From a virus: a DNA stretch of 29,259 nt. The notes under the pieces were generated by a model, which saw only the letters and a program-made list of their open reading frames with translations, ran no database searches and was not told where the DNA came from. The stretch lies in IMG/VR virus record IMGVR_UViG_3300024432_000055, positions 1 to 29,259 of that record; one strand, written 5' to 3'. Shown piece by piece: positions 29,007-29,259 of the stretch (within the stretch, counting starts at the first letter, position 1; the number at the start of each line of letters is the position of its first letter). The position numbers were made by a program, and so were the translations under genes.

Positions 29007-29259
29007 TTAAGCAGTACCTTCAGCCGGACTGACTAGAGTTTCGCCACTCACATTCGTACCCTGAGTAGTGGGCTTTTTCCTTGCTCTGTATTGGATATAA
29101 CGGGCTTCGGCAACAATCGCGTCCTGAGTTCCACGAACAACATACAGTTGGACATATCTTTCAGTCGGTTTAAACAGATCAATATAGAATATTTTCTCGT
29201 CGTCGTCGTCAGCGATATCCTGGCCAGATCCCAAAAGATCGGCCGCGTCCGAGAGATTG
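29007..29259 (-). CDS. Virion protein, C-terminal part (gene cut by window edge)
   Basis: The open frame runs off the right edge, so only the last ~83 residues are seen. The TTG at 29234 is not a convincing start, because the frame continues upstream (NLSDAADLL before it). 'ADDDDEKIFYIDLFKPTERY' and 'QLYVVRGTQDAIVAEARYIQ' then 'YRARKKPTTQ' is a pattern of a small protein encoded next to major capsid genes ('DDDDn...ldiykP..RyV...v.RgT...'). It marks the start of the head-to-tail module. The missing N-terminus, and capsid and portal genes, would lie beyond the edge. Confidence 0.7.
   Translation of the reverse strand, partial: NLSDAADLLGSGQDIADDDDEKIFYIDLFKPTERYVQLYVVRGTQDAIVAEARYIQYRARKKPTTQGTNVSGETLVSPAEGTA

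Overview
The window is a stretch of tailed-phage (siphovirus-like, long non-contractile tail) DNA in which every supportable gene lies on the minus strand, so the biological reading direction is from the right edge to the left edge. The host cannot be named. Most genes have strong AGGAGG-type ribosome sites and start/stop overlaps (ATGA, TAATG, GTGA), as in bacterial phages. No integrase, repressor, tRNA or CRISPR array was recognised. Terminase, portal, protease and major capsid genes are not in the window. They would fit in the missing part that joins the left edge (HNH gene, usual neighbour of terminase) to the right edge (virion protein C-terminus), so the window looks like one cut of a circular or permuted genome.

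Right third, virion module (29259 to 16041): C-terminal part of a virion protein, a beta-helix protein, two small structural-type proteins, gp6-like head-tail connector, an inserted sulfotransferase, a conserved small protein, head-tail closure protein, HK97 gp10-like protein, DUF3168 tail completion protein, tail tube, tail assembly chaperone with a probable -1 frameshift extension, a short tape measure (669 aa), a tail hub/tip protein and a large LamG-type tail protein likely to bind the host surface.

Middle (16036 to 13131): a beta-class DNA amino-methyltransferase, a lysis cassette (XhlA-like membrane protein, two-TM holin, lysozyme-like endolysin candidate), a 47-aa peptide ending in a CxxCxxCxxC tail that is missed by length-filtered ORF calling, and a 553-bp gene-free region full of inverted and direct repeats.

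Left half (13131 to 54): about thirty small early-type genes. Recognisable ones are an excisionase-like HTH with a zinc knuckle, a Rossmann-type DUF115-like protein, a DUF5131 (Gp37/Gp68) three-Cys protein, a Lar-like anti-restriction zinc protein, two tandem ABA-sandwich-like paralogs, a replication initiator-like protein that carries a lambda-type candidate origin inside its own gene, a DUF7694-like protein, a ubiquitin-conjugating (E2)-like protein with a Cys in the expected place, several zinc-ribbon microproteins, two HTH proteins and an HNH endonuclease.

The most interesting signals are: (1) the E2-like protein; (2) two unrelated families of ~110-135 bp stem-loop repeats, each placed directly upstream of a ribosome site; (3) the candidate origin of four phased GCATG motifs beside a polypyrimidine tract; (4) the Cys-rich peptide; (5) the repeat-rich control region; (6) about five-fold excess of GGATCC; and (7) repeated cases where the first 20-63 nt of one gene are found again at the start of another, which points to frequent recombination at gene starts.
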